Assembly: GCA_030372335.1 (NCBI GenBank)
Contig: JAUDCW010000008.1
Length of the DNA stretch: 64,000 nucleotides
Source: JALCOL01 sp022649665
Lineage (GTDB): Bacteria > Bacillota > Bacilli > Lactobacillales > Enterococcaceae
Strand: one strand, 5' to 3'
The position numbers were made by a program, and so were the translations under genes. The notes under the pieces were generated by a model. The model had not been told where the DNA came from and ran no database searches. It saw nothing but the letters and a program-made list of their open reading frames with translations. Below, one piece after another: positions 50,275-58,865 of this stretch. The first letter of the stretch is position 1. Each line of letters starts with the position of its first letter.

Positions 50275-52026
50275 TTAATTATTCTCCTTTTTTTCAATAT
50301 TTTTCTCTTTGCTGGAGGAATACCAATCTTCCCGCTGATGATAATATCCTAGTTGAAATGCTCCTTGCTGCGGCAAAGTGAGACGAGTCGGAAAAACCGT
50401 GCCGACCTCAGCTAAAATTTCTCCAAGTTTCAGTTCTAATGCGATTCCCAATCCTGCTTGACTGCTCTTGATTTTCTTCAAATGATTTTGGCTCAAATTG
50501 ATCAAAATCGGGAATATATAACTTGGCGTTGCCGAAGATGAAGAAAAGTAGCGATCGCGAATAGTCGACTTGATGCTTTTATTGGATGATTCTTGAATGA
50601 TCTCAAGGATCGCAAAAGCTCTCCCTAATAAATAGGGTGTGTTTTTCGTTTCCGTATTCAATGACACTGTTAATACCTCCTCTGGACATTCACTATTTTT
50701 ATTTTTTTGATAAAAAGCTTTAATGATTGCAGCTTTTCCGCGAGTGATTTTCTGTTCTGCTCGAATCCGTATTGCTAAATTTGCGATCAATGTCTGCGGA
50801 TATTGCGTATTCAGCAGTACAGCACGCAGAACTTCTCCTGCGATAACATCTGCAGCCTTTTTTTCACGCGTTTTTTCATTCGTGATTTCTTTTAATAGAT
50901 CATCGATCCCTAAAAGCTCCTTTTTATCGTCTTTTTGCCGGATGATCTTTAGCCTTTCTTGATGCGCTGCCAGATTTTGTGCATAGAAACCGAACTTATT
51001 ATGCGAAAAAAAGCGAACGGAGATCCTGGCTGCATTTGGCGATAGCCCTAAAATATAAAATGAAGTATCAGGGGCCAATTCATTCTCCTCAATGTTAATC
51101 GGCTTTCCTTGCCGAATTGCATTGAACGCACTATTGAGCATTGGCTGATCGATCGTTTCGCTTAACAATGCTTGGATCATCAGGCGGCTGAACATTTGAG
51201 ATTTCGGATGCGCCGCCCAGAATACATACGTCGTTCCATTGATGTTCTGATGCATATCCGGATTCTCTAATAAGTAATTCAGTGCTGCTCCATACTTAAA
51301 AGCAGCTTCTTTGCCGATGGGAGCGTTCATTCCTTGTTCCTTTCCATGTGACAAATATGCATTGTCATTGAATGAAACCAATGACGCTCCTGCTGGTTGT
51401 GCACCGCGCAGTCCTTTGATCAAAGGATGCAGGCGTGCAATCTGCGTATAGTTACCCGTTATGCTGCAAATCGCCTTTGGTTCTGCAGCAGATGATTCCA
51501 AATAATTCATCCACTTTTGCCGAATTGCTGGATATTCATGAACAAATTTTCCATCGAAAAAGAAAACGAGATTGCTGCCCTTCTTTAATCCTTCTAAATT
51601 TCTAGCGATGATTTCACTCTTTTCCGCATTTCCCGGACTCCAATTCTCAAAAAAGCGAAGAACCGCTGTCGCTGCCGGATCATCTAGTCCTTTCAAAATT
51701 TCGTGATGCAGCTCTTTAGATTTCTGGAAACGCTCCTGCGCCTTTTTCAAATTTTCTTTTGGATCTATTCCAAGAAAATAAGTCGCATTGTCTGCTAAAA
51801 AAAATGGTTTGATGCCAGAGCTGCGTTTGGGCTGTTCAGGAACCGTCAGCAAGCGCGGAATCTTTCTCTTCCCTTCTTCAGTTGTCAGATTCGCCAATTC
51901 CAAAATTTTCCCGTTTTTGTTGATCGCTAGTGCATAAGTGACTTTGCAAATGCTCCACCCTTTCGGCGGGACCTTTTTTTCTTTAGCCAAAATTTCGTAC
52001 TGATCGACTAATGCTTTAATGATCAT
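50275..52026 (-). CDS. cas8c: Type I-C Cas8c (Csd1), Cascade large subunit
   Basis: Large subunit that recognises the PAM and contacts the target strand. The 583-aa protein has the Csd1 N-terminal signature (PPKGWSICKVTYALAINKNGKILEL), PFFLADNATYFLGID, NGTTYVFWAAHP, LSPNAARISVRFF and the C-terminal QQGAFQLGYYHQR. Its length is normal. The ATG overlaps the cas5 stop in an ATGA arrangement. Confidence 0.93.
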   Translation of the reverse strand: MIIKALVDQYEILAKEKKVPPKGWSICKVTYALAINKNGKILELANLTTEEGKRKIPRLLTVPEQPKRSSGIKPFFLADNATYFLGIDPKENLKKAQERFQKSKELHHEILKGLDDPAATAVLRFFENWSPGNAEKSEIIARNLEGLKKGSNLVFFFDGKFVHEYPAIRQKWMNYLESSAAEPKAICSITGNYTQIARLHPLIKGLRGAQPAGASLVSFNDNAYLSHGKEQGMNAPIGKEAAFKYGAALNYLLENPDMHQNINGTTYVFWAAHPKSQMFSRLMIQALLSETIDQPMLNSAFNAIRQGKPINIEENELAPDTSFYILGLSPNAARISVRFFSHNKFGFYAQNLAAHQERLKIIRQKDDKKELLGIDDLLKEITNEKTREKKAADVIAGEVLRAVLLNTQYPQTLIANLAIRIRAEQKITRGKAAIIKAFYQKNKNSECPEEVLTVSLNTETKNTPYLLGRAFAILEIIQESSNKSIKSTIRDRYFSSSSATPSYIFPILINLSQNHLKKIKSSQAGLGIALELKLGEILAEVGTVFPTRLTLPQQGAFQLGYYHQREDWYSSSKEKNIEKKENN

Positions 52027-52673
52027 TTCTTCACCTCAGCTTTTCTCAAATCGATGATTCCATCATTTGCGATCGCTCGAAAAAATTGCGGTTGAATATT
52101 ATCAGAATTGCTATAATCGAAATCGTAAAACATATAGCCGAGATCCTTTTCACCGACAAACTCATCCGGACAATCAGGCATCTCACCCGAAAAGAGCGAA
52201 ACCTCTGCTGGAAACTCACGGCAGCCAAGATACGGCTGTTGGAAACATTGTCCTTTCTTCAAACGTCTTAAAGCCATATTGTAAAATTTTGCCTCCGAAT
52301 CCGATTCATTTGCTTTATCCGTTAATTCAAAATGATAATCACAAATATAATGAACATTTTTGAGTGCAGTAGTTGCCCGTTGTTGGATAGCTTTCTTAGC
52401 GTCCAAAAATATCGGGCGGTTCTGATTGATCGCTGTCTTGATTTGATTGCTTCCTGCTTTATCACTTACTTCATTTCGGCGGATATTTACAAATTTTTTG
52501 GGCGCTGCTACCACTATTTGGTCAACGACCCAGCGCATTCCGGGATGCCACATAATGCTTTCAATGACCCCTCTTGCTGCCGAAGGAGTAATGACATCGT
52601 AGGACATTCGCTCCACTTTGAATTCTGGTCGAGTAAAACACGCCAAGTCTCCTTTTATTGATATTCGTATCAT
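52023..52673 (-). CDS. cas5c: Type I-C Cas5 (Cas5c/Cas5d), crRNA-processing subunit
   Basis: In type I-C Cas5 cleaves the pre-crRNA and caps the 5' handle. The 216-aa protein shows GDLACFTRPEFKVERMSYDVITPSAARGVIESIMWHPGMRW and the lower-palm segment RRLKKGQCFQQPYLGCREFPAEV. Tyr/Lys/His residues of the processing site seem kept (YDVITPSAA region). It starts a separate cas5-cas8c-cas7 transcript, since a terminator and promoter lie between cas3 and this gene. Confidence 0.92.
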   Translation of the reverse strand: MIRISIKGDLACFTRPEFKVERMSYDVITPSAARGVIESIMWHPGMRWVVDQIVVAAPKKFVNIRRNEVSDKAGSNQIKTAINQNRPIFLDAKKAIQQRATTALKNVHYICDYHFELTDKANESDSEAKFYNMALRRLKKGQCFQQPYLGCREFPAEVSLFSGEMPDCPDEFVGEKDLGYMFYDFDYSNSDNIQPQFFRAIANDGIIDLRKAEVKK

Positions 52674-52693
52674 TTCTTTGCCTCCTTGTTTAT

Positions 52694-52742
52694 CATTAAA
52701 GCGCTTGCATAATTATAATAGCACACCTCTGTGATTTTTCAA
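52694..52742 (-). promoter_or_regulatory. cas5-cas8c-cas7 promoter with cre-like site
   Basis: Minus strand: TTGAAA (52742-52737), a 16-bp spacer and TATTAT (52720-52715), or TATAAT with 19 bp. Between this and the AAGGAGG of cas5 lies ATGCAAGCGCTTTAATG (52710-52694), which matches the CcpA cre consensus except for one position. The promoter is likely; catabolite control is speculative. Confidence 0.6.
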
Positions 52743-52745
52743 GTG

Positions 52746-52784
52746 ATAATAGTCTAATGAAGTTAGATTCCGGCGGACTATTAT
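52746..52784. repeat. Inverted repeat abutting the cas5 promoter
   Basis: ATAATAGTC (52746-52754) and GACTATTAT (52776-52784) are perfect 9-bp inverted arms with 21 nt between, four bases from the -35 box. It could be an operator or a small hairpin. Confidence 0.55.
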
Positions 52785-52887
52785 TTTTATCGTATTTTTA
52801 TAGTATAATGAAATAAGACGATTGTTCAATGAAAGATTGAAATGATCGAGGATTGAAATATTAGCCTATTCAAATTTTAAAAGAGTA

Positions 52888-52928
52888 AACGAAAAAAGGA
52901 CGCTGCGACTCGCAGTGTCCTTTCTTCG
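52888..52928 (-). terminator. Terminator after cas3
   Basis: On the minus strand AGGACACTGCGA pairs with TCGCAGCGTCCT (one mismatch), extended by AACGAA/TTCGTT, with TTTTTT in the right arm. It separates cas3 from the downstream cas genes. Confidence 0.82.
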
Positions 52929-52929
52929 T

Positions 52930-55072
52930 TTAGTATATTTTCAATCCCGTCCGTTTATCATATTTTTTGCTATCTAACAAGATAAAGGAACTATCATCGA
53001 TTTGCTTCGTCTTAATCGATTTCAGCATCCCTCTCGGAACAGAGGCCGCGTCCTTTCCAAGCAGACGGTAATCTTGCCTCGTTGCGTCACCATTCCTCAG
53101 CTTTTTGATCAAGTCGATATTTTCAGCGCATGGAATATAAACCGCATTGTCGTGATCCTCAATCAAATGGAACTCATTGGCGACCGTTCGGAAAGGGAGC
53201 CAAGAATCTCTTTTTCCTTCAAGAAAAGCTTTAATGATATGATGCTTATCCAAGCATTTATCTTCCCCAGCTCCCAAATAATATAAATTTTCAAAATACT
53301 TTTCAATCGTTTGGGGAGCAGACAATTCAATTCCTTTTTCTACTGCTGTTTCCATCGCTGTTCTGTTCTTAGTCAAATAATCCGGGACAATAAAGTCATC
53401 ATTTTGGAAATAGTAAACGAAGCTCTCTTCTCTTTTTCGTTGATTCTCCCGGTTGCAGCGGCCCGCTGCTTGAATGAGCGAATCGATGCCTGCCGATTCC
53501 CGAAAAACGACTGGAAAATCGATATCAACTCCCGCTTCGATCAAATTAGTTGAAATCACTCTGCATGGTTTGCCGTTTTTCAAATCTTTTTTGATTTCTT
53601 TCAGGATCTTTCCGCGATCACGCGGTGTCAATAATGTGGTCAGAAGGTAGGCACTTTCGTGATCATCCAGCTGGTCATAAACTTCAGCGGCATTTTTTCG
53701 CGTATTCATAATGCATAACAATTGCCGGGAACGATTCAAGTGCTCCGTCAGCTCGTTTCCACTTAGCTTGCCAAGATCAACGATTTGATTTCGGGATAAC
53801 CTTTTGTTCAAATAAGTGATATCTGGAAAAATTTCTGTTCTGTCGAGCGGTGTTTTTTTGCTCATCGACCAGCAACTGATCAAATGCCGGCTGCGTCGCA
53901 CTCATAAACAGCACAGTCGCTCGATAATGGCGCAGCAACTGCTGGATCGCCTCCATACACGGTGTCAAAAAATCCAGCGGCAGCGCCTGTCCTTCATCAA
54001 AAATAACAACACTGTTCGCAATGTTATGCAGTTTGCGGCACTTCGAAGGCCTGCTGCCGTAAAGAGATTCAAAAAATTGAACAGCGGTAGTCACAACGAT
54101 CGGCATATCCCAATTTTCAGCGGCATACTTTTTTGTATTTCCGCTTTTTGTAAGCGGGTCTTCGTTCTTTTCACTCTTGGCATTGTAATCTGCTCCGCTA
54201 TAATGGGCCAAAACGGACTCAGCGCCCAAAATCGAACTAAATATTTCGACCGTTTGATCGATGATCGAACAATACGGGACTACATAGATAATCCGGTCTT
54301 TTCCATTCTTCAGTGCATGTTTTAAGGCAAATGCCAATGAAGAGATCGTTTTTCCGCCGCCTGTCGGCACGGTTAAAGTGAATAAGTTATCGGGACGCTC
54401 GGCTTTATTTACACATGCCATCAGCACTTCTGCCCGAATCCGATTGACTGGATTCTTGCTTTCAATGTCGTCAAAGCGCTTTTTATAGATGTATTCAGTT
54501 AATTTTTGATTCAAAGAATCCATGGATGCGTAATTTTGCCGCCGCGGCTTCAGCTTGCCTTTCATAAAATTTTCCGTGTCGAGATAATCAGCATCAACCA
54601 AGCATGAAAATATCATTCTGATAAAAAAGGACATTTCAAACAAATTCGCCAGATTTTCTGGTTCAGAGAGATACCTTAAAGAAATTTCATTGCGATAATT
54701 TTCCGCATCACACAATTCTCTATGTACACGACCCACCAAAGTGGTTTTTTCTCCTGAATCATTTTCTGCCCCCAAATTGGGAAGTCCCGTATGATGACCA
54801 GCGACACATAATGCGGAAATAGAATCTTTCATCTCAAATAGCACTTTTGCGCCATAAGTAGAGTGATCTATCATGATATTGGCTCCGCGGATCCGTTGTT
54901 GAAATTCTGGACTATACTTTCCAATATCGTGTGCGATCCCGCACTGCCAGCCGAATTCACCTGCAGAAAATTTTTCTGCAAAAGCTTCAGCTAAGCGAGC
55001 TGTTCCTTGGGCATGCTCCAAGATTGTTTGTTCTTTTTGCTTATCTTTTGTAAGATGCGCCAAATATTTCAC
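52930..55072 (-). pseudogene. cas3: Type I-C Cas3 helicase-nuclease, split by a one-base frameshift
   Basis: Target-degrading HD nuclease and SF2 helicase. The first frame (55072-53777) has the HD motif CGIAHDIGKYS near residue 49, HH in AGHHTGLP, P-loop VPTGGGKTISS and DEGQ box (VVIFDEGQALPLDF). The second frame (53901-52930) has the helicase C-terminus: TNLIEAGVDIDFPVVF and QAAGRCNRENQR. The frames meet at a run of seven A (plus-strand T7, 53853-53859); six A would restore one 713-residue protein. GTG start, 7 nt after AAGGAGGG. Mutation, phase variation, transcriptional slippage or sequencing error are all possible. Confidence 0.85.
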
Positions 55073-55484
55073 TAATCATCCCTCCTTCATTTTATGAAAC
55101 CGTTTTTATTATCATAACACGTTTATTGCTTTCCAGCTAAGTTGGAAAAAAAAAGACCGTCTCCAAGAGATGCAGTCTGACAAACGTTGTATGCACATTA
55201 TTTTGATTATTTCGCAATATTGGTATCTTTGAGATCGTACTAAGAGATGGATTCCTTATGGTAATATCTGATAAGCCGCAAATAGCTTAAAGACTGATTT
55301 TTTGAAGAATCATAAAAACGATTCAAACTCATTAAAAATTTGATTGAGGAGACTCGCGACAATTCAAGCATCTGGTATCCTAATGATTCTAAGCATCTTC
55401 AGGATCGTGTTTCACGAAGCTGCACCAAATTCCGTTCACTATTCACTAAAGTGATCAATTTTCTTTCTGTCAAAATTTTTTAAA
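55073..55484. other. Gene-free stretch with rpmE2 relic
   Basis: About 410 bp upstream of cas3. It must contain the cas3 promoter on the minus strand, though none is clear. The only recognisable content is the duplicated rpmE2 3' end at 55145-55239; the remainder (55240-55484) shows no gene or structure I can support. Confidence 0.5.
55145..55239 (-). pseudogene. Degenerate duplicate of the rpmE2 3' end
   Basis: On the minus strand the last ten codons read YDLKDTNIAK-stop against YGLKDTNAAK-stop in the intact rpmE2. The match continues about 25 bases past the stop (TCAAAAT..TG.CATACAACGTTT) and into a terminator-like hairpin with a T tract. Similarity stops abruptly upstream of the tyrosine codon. 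Either a partial duplication or an attachment-site remnant. Confidence 0.75.
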
Positions 55485-55880
55485 TTATTCAAAAATCGTT
55501 CCTCCGATATACAACGAACTTAACAGCGCGATCGTATTTATTTCTGGCAGTTGATCATCATCAATTTTAAAGGATAAAATAAAATTCGAGTCTTTGATTT
55601 TATTAAATCCTCCCTGAATAGTTATGATCTTTCCTGCCCCCATCGGCGTTCCGTTCCCGATCGTTTCCGTCTTTACACTCTCCCAATCATATTGAACAGT
55701 GGTGATCTTGGAATTTTTAGATTTAACATAGTTAGTCAGCTCTTCCTCATGCTCTTTCAAAACGGCGATTTGTTTTTCTTTTTGAGTCGGCTCTGTCATT
55801 TTTTTCACCCCAAGCATACCGATCATTCCTACAATAAGAACAATGATTACAATGATCCTTCTTTTTGCTTTTTTATTCAA
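55485..55880 (-). CDS. Hypothetical membrane-anchored protein (131 aa)
   Basis: Not recognised with certainty. A basic N-terminus (MNKKAKRR) precedes one hydrophobic segment (IIVIIVLIVGMIGMLGV), without a lipobox cysteine, so it is probably a membrane anchor or uncleaved signal. The outer domain (about 35-131) has EHEEELTNYVKSKNSKITTVQYDWESVKTETIG-type alternation of helix and strands, similar in style to small streptococcal/lactobacillar DUF1310-like proteins. It lies alone between the two copies of the rpmE2 3' end; AAAGGGG precedes the ATG. Confidence 0.6.
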   Translation of the reverse strand: MNKKAKRRIIVIIVLIVGMIGMLGVKKMTEPTQKEKQIAVLKEHEEELTNYVKSKNSKITTVQYDWESVKTETIGNGTPMGAGKIITIQGGFNKIKDSNFILSFKIDDDQLPEINTIALLSSLYIGGTIFE

Positions 55881-55950
55881 CGACTTACCCCTTTCAATTG
55901 AAATGAAAAAACTAGTAAAACAGCTGGTACTTTAAGGGTCAAAATACAAA

Positions 55951-55985
55951 AAAAGCAGACTCCACCTATCATGAAGTCTGCTAAA
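55951..55985 (-). terminator. Terminator after rpmE2
   Basis: On the minus strand AGCAGACTTC pairs with GGAGTCTGCT (minor mismatch) around a 12-nt loop and runs into seven T. Confidence 0.88.
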
Positions 55986-56007
55986 CGTTGTATGGACAAT
56001 GTTTTGA

Positions 56008-56271
56008 TTATTTTGCAGCGTTGGTATCTTTGAGACCGTATTTTTTGTTGAAACGGTCGACACGTCCGTCTGCTTGGGTGAATTTTTGACGCCCAGTGTA
56101 GAATGGATGGGAATCAGAAGTAACTTCGACACGGATCAATGGATACGTTTTGCCGTCTTCCCATTCGATCGTTTGGTCAGAACCTTTTGTAGAGCCTGAC
56201 AAAAATTTGAATCCGGTAGTTGAATCCATAAATACGACTGGATGATAATCTGGATGAATTCCTTGTTTCAT
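56008..56271 (-). CDS. rpmE2: 50S ribosomal protein L31 type B
   Basis: Zinc-free form of L31, 87 aa, starting MKQGIHPDYHPVVFMDSTTGFKFLSGSTK with no CxxC pair, and having FYTGRQKFTQADGRVDRFNKKYGL near the end. In many Firmicutes the B form is induced in zinc limitation when a C+ paralogue exists; no paralogue is visible here. AAAGGAGAG precedes the start. It is downstream of murA2, the conserved order. Confidence 0.95.
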   Translation of the reverse strand: MKQGIHPDYHPVVFMDSTTGFKFLSGSTKGSDQTIEWEDGKTYPLIRVEVTSDSHPFYTGRQKFTQADGRVDRFNKKYGLKDTNAAK

Positions 56272-56392
56272 GATGTATTCTCTCTCCTTTGCCCTGAACC
56301 ATTTGCTGCCTCAGAGTTTCTATGTGCGGCTTCGCAACAAGTAAAATAATAGCATGAAGTTTGCGATTTGGCAATTCAAACTTGTGCAAAAA

Positions 56393-57655
56393 TCATTCTT
56401 TTTCTTCTGCCATCCGGATGTCAGCGCCGAGTGAGGAAAGCTTGTCGATGATATGGTCATAACCGCGCAAAATGTATTCCACATTATAAATAACGGTTTG
56501 CCCTTCTGCCATCAAGCCGGCGATCACGAGCGCTGCGCCGGCGCGCAGATCGCTGGCAACGACTTCCGCACCTTTTAATTTGTTCGGCCCTTTGATCAAT
56601 ACCGCGCTGCCTTCTGCGCTGATCTCAGCGCCCATTCGCGCCATTTCCGGCACGTGGTTGATGCGCTGCGGATAGATCGTATCGATCACTTCGCCGACGC
56701 CGGTCGCGCGCAGCATCAAGGCGGTGATCGGCTGCTGGAGATCGGTCGCAAATCCCGGATATGGAACCGTGCGGACATTGATCATTTTAAGTTTCGGTGC
56801 CGGGCCGACAAAGATCTCGTCTTCGCCGACTTCGAGCGGGACACCCATTTCCGACAATTTCGCGATGAAACTGTCCAAGTGTTCCGGGATCACGTTGGAG
56901 ATCGTGACACCCGCACCGTTTGCGGCGGCAAGCGCCAAATATGTACCTGCTTCGATCCGGTCGGGAATGATGCCGTGGCGTGTTCCGTGGAGCGTCTCGA
57001 CGCCTTCGATCCGCAGCTCGTCCGTGCCGGCACCGCGGATATTGGCTCCCATTTTATTGAGCAGGTTCGCGACATCGATGATCTCGGGCTCTTTGGCGGC
57101 ATTTTCGATCACGGTTTTGCCGTGCGCCTTGACCGCCGCCAGCATCACATTGATCGTCGCGCCGATCGAGACCACATCAAAGAAGATCCGTTCCCCGTGC
57201 AACCCTTTTTCCGCACGCAAATAGATCGCGCCATGTTCATTTCTGACATCCGCGCCGAGGCTTTCAAAGCCTTTGATATGCTGGTCGATCGGCCGCGGTC
57301 CCAAATAGCAGCCGCCTGGAAGTCCGACCACTGCTTGGCCGAATTTTCCCAAGAGTGCTCCCATAAAATAATAAGAAGCGCGCAAGCTGTTGATCTTGCC
57401 GTTCGGCATCGCGACCGAGACCATTTTTGTCGGGTCGATCGTCAATTCATGATTCCGAAAAGAGACCCTGACGCCCATCTCTTCCAATATTTCCATCAAA
57501 GAATGCACGTCTTGGATATCCGGCACGCCTTCCAAAATGACTGGAGAATCAGCGAGGATCGCGGCTGGGATCAAAGCGACTGCGGCATTTTTAGCCCCGC
57601 TCATCGATACTTGTCCTTTTAGCGGCTTCCCGCCGTTGATAATAAATTTTTTCAC
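56393..57655 (-). CDS. murA2: UDP-N-acetylglucosamine 1-carboxyvinyltransferase (MurA2/MurZ)
   Basis: First committed step of peptidoglycan synthesis, adding enolpyruvate to UDP-GlcNAc; fosfomycin target. About 420 aa with KKFIINGGKPLKGQVSMSGAKN at the N-terminus and the reactive cysteine in LPGGCYLGPRPIDQH near residue 115. Position beside fba-pyrG-rpoE identifies the MurZ paralogue. The start is uncertain: GTG at 57655 has GGTGAT 5 nt before and gives the usual N-terminus; ATG at 57667 would add four residues. Confidence 0.93.
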   Translation of the reverse strand: MKKFIINGGKPLKGQVSMSGAKNAAVALIPAAILADSPVILEGVPDIQDVHSLMEILEEMGVRVSFRNHELTIDPTKMVSVAMPNGKINSLRASYYFMGALLGKFGQAVVGLPGGCYLGPRPIDQHIKGFESLGADVRNEHGAIYLRAEKGLHGERIFFDVVSIGATINVMLAAVKAHGKTVIENAAKEPEIIDVANLLNKMGANIRGAGTDELRIEGVETLHGTRHGIIPDRIEAGTYLALAAANGAGVTISNVIPEHLDSFIAKLSEMGVPLEVGEDEIFVGPAPKLKMINVRTVPYPGFATDLQQPITALMLRATGVGEVIDTIYPQRINHVPEMARMGAEISAEGSAVLIKGPNKLKGAEVVASDLRAGAALVIAGLMAEGQTVIYNVEYILRGYDHIIDKLSSLGADIRMAEEKE

Positions 57656-57750
57656 TTCTATCACCATTTATCTTTATATTGTCCGCATCGGGACTTAAGT
57701 CATGCTGTTTTTAGTATAATACACTTTTTTAGATTTTTCCGCTATCCCAG

Positions 57751-57788
57751 CAAAAAAAGGACCGTGACAGAAGTCTTGTCACGGTTCC
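57751..57788 (-). terminator. Terminator of fba
   Basis: On the minus strand GGAACCGTGACA pairs with TGTCACGGTCC around a short loop, followed by seven T. It lies beyond the dispersed repeat behind fba. Confidence 0.85.
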
Positions 57789-57789
57789 G

Positions 57790-57876
57790 ATATCCGAAAA
57801 ATCCAAAAATATGAAAACCTGTTTCTGGATTTTTCTTCTTATTTCTCGAAGCTGTGTACTTTTGTCACAGCCTCTT
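57790..57876 (-). repeat. Dispersed intergenic repeat, copy 3
   Basis: Minus strand: GAGGCTGTGACAAAAGTACA CAGCTTCGAGAAATAAGAAG, then GAAAAATCC and a GGATTTTTCGGAT arm. Nearly identical to copy 2 after thiD over about 50 bases, and followed by the same kind of GTGACA/TGTCAC terminator. Confidence 0.8.
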
Positions 57877-57895
57877 CGGTATTCATGCGGTAAAA

Positions 57896-58765
57896 TTATG
57901 CTTTGTATTGGGAACCGAACCATTCGATTCTAGCTTTCACTAGATCTGTTACAGCTTGTGTTCCTGGTGCGAGCAATTTGCGCGGGTCAAAGCCTTTGCC
58001 TTCAAGATCTTTGCCTTCTTCGATATATTTGCGTGTTGCGGCAGCAAAGACTTGCTGGCATTCAGTATTGACGTTGATCTTAGAAACGCCGAGCGAGATC
58101 GCTTTTTGAACTTGGTCAAGCGGGATCCCGGATCCGCCGTGCAGTACAAGCGGCATATCAGGACCAACTGCTTTCGCGATTGCTTTCAAGTGTTCAAAAT
58201 CAAGGCCTTCCCAGTTTGCTGGATAAATGCCGTGGATGTTGCCGATGCCGCAAGCCAAGAAGTCGATCCCCGTCTTCGCCATTTCAACACATTCGTTGAT
58301 GTCAGCCAATTCGCCGCGGCCGATCACGCCGTCTTCTTCGCCGCCGATCGAGCCGACTTCGCATTCAACGGAAGCGCCTTTCGCATGCGCTGCAGCCACG
58401 ATTTCTTTTGCTTTTTTGATATTGTCGTCAAATGGCAACGCACTGCCGTCGAACATCACAGAGCTGTAGCCGACTTCGATACATTTCAACGCATCTTCAT
58501 ATTCGCCGTGATCCAAGTGCAAAGCGATCGGAACAGTGATGTTCATCGAATCGATCAAATCTTTGACGAGGTCGTAGCAGACTTTGTATCCGCCCATATA
58601 CTTCGCTGCGCCCATCGATGTTTGGATCAAAACTGGTGCTTGGGATTCTTCAGCTCCCTTAAGGATCGCTTTCGTCCATTCCAAGTTGTTCGTATTGAAA
58701 CCGCCCACGCCATAGCCGCCTTTACGCGCTGCAATCAAAAAATCTTTTGCTGATACTAATGCCAT
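57896..58765 (-). CDS. fba: Class II fructose-bisphosphate aldolase
   Basis: Zinc-dependent glycolytic aldolase splitting fructose-1,6-bisphosphate. The 289-aa TIM barrel shows GGFNTNNLEWTKAILKGAEE, the metal histidines in ALHLDHGEYE and LHGGSGIPLDQVQKA, and INVNTECQQVFAAATRKYI. The ATG at 58765 follows AGGGGGAT; the frame stays open 22 codons upstream without support. Conserved neighbour of murA2 and pyrG. Confidence 0.96.
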   Translation of the reverse strand: MALVSAKDFLIAARKGGYGVGGFNTNNLEWTKAILKGAEESQAPVLIQTSMGAAKYMGGYKVCYDLVKDLIDSMNITVPIALHLDHGEYEDALKCIEVGYSSVMFDGSALPFDDNIKKAKEIVAAAHAKGASVECEVGSIGGEEDGVIGRGELADINECVEMAKTGIDFLACGIGNIHGIYPANWEGLDFEHLKAIAKAVGPDMPLVLHGGSGIPLDQVQKAISLGVSKINVNTECQQVFAAATRKYIEEGKDLEGKGFDPRKLLAPGTQAVTDLVKARIEWFGSQYKA

Positions 58766-58865
58766 ACTTTTTATCCCCCTATGCGTATTAAATGAATTTG
58801 TTGAAACCACCCTCATTTTAGCAAACATCACAGGAGAATACTACTAAACTGTGCCGTTACGGGCA

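Noticed and set aside
53845..53865. Programmed -1 ribosomal frameshift at the A_AAA_AAC heptamer in cas3
   Set aside because: A -1 shift leads into the wrong frame; the second half needs +1 (or loss of one A), so a standard slippery-site mechanism does not join the halves.
56654..57622. 322-codon plus-strand frame antisense to murA2
   Set aside because: Shadow of a firmly identified gene; composition reflects the opposite strand and there is no start signal or family.
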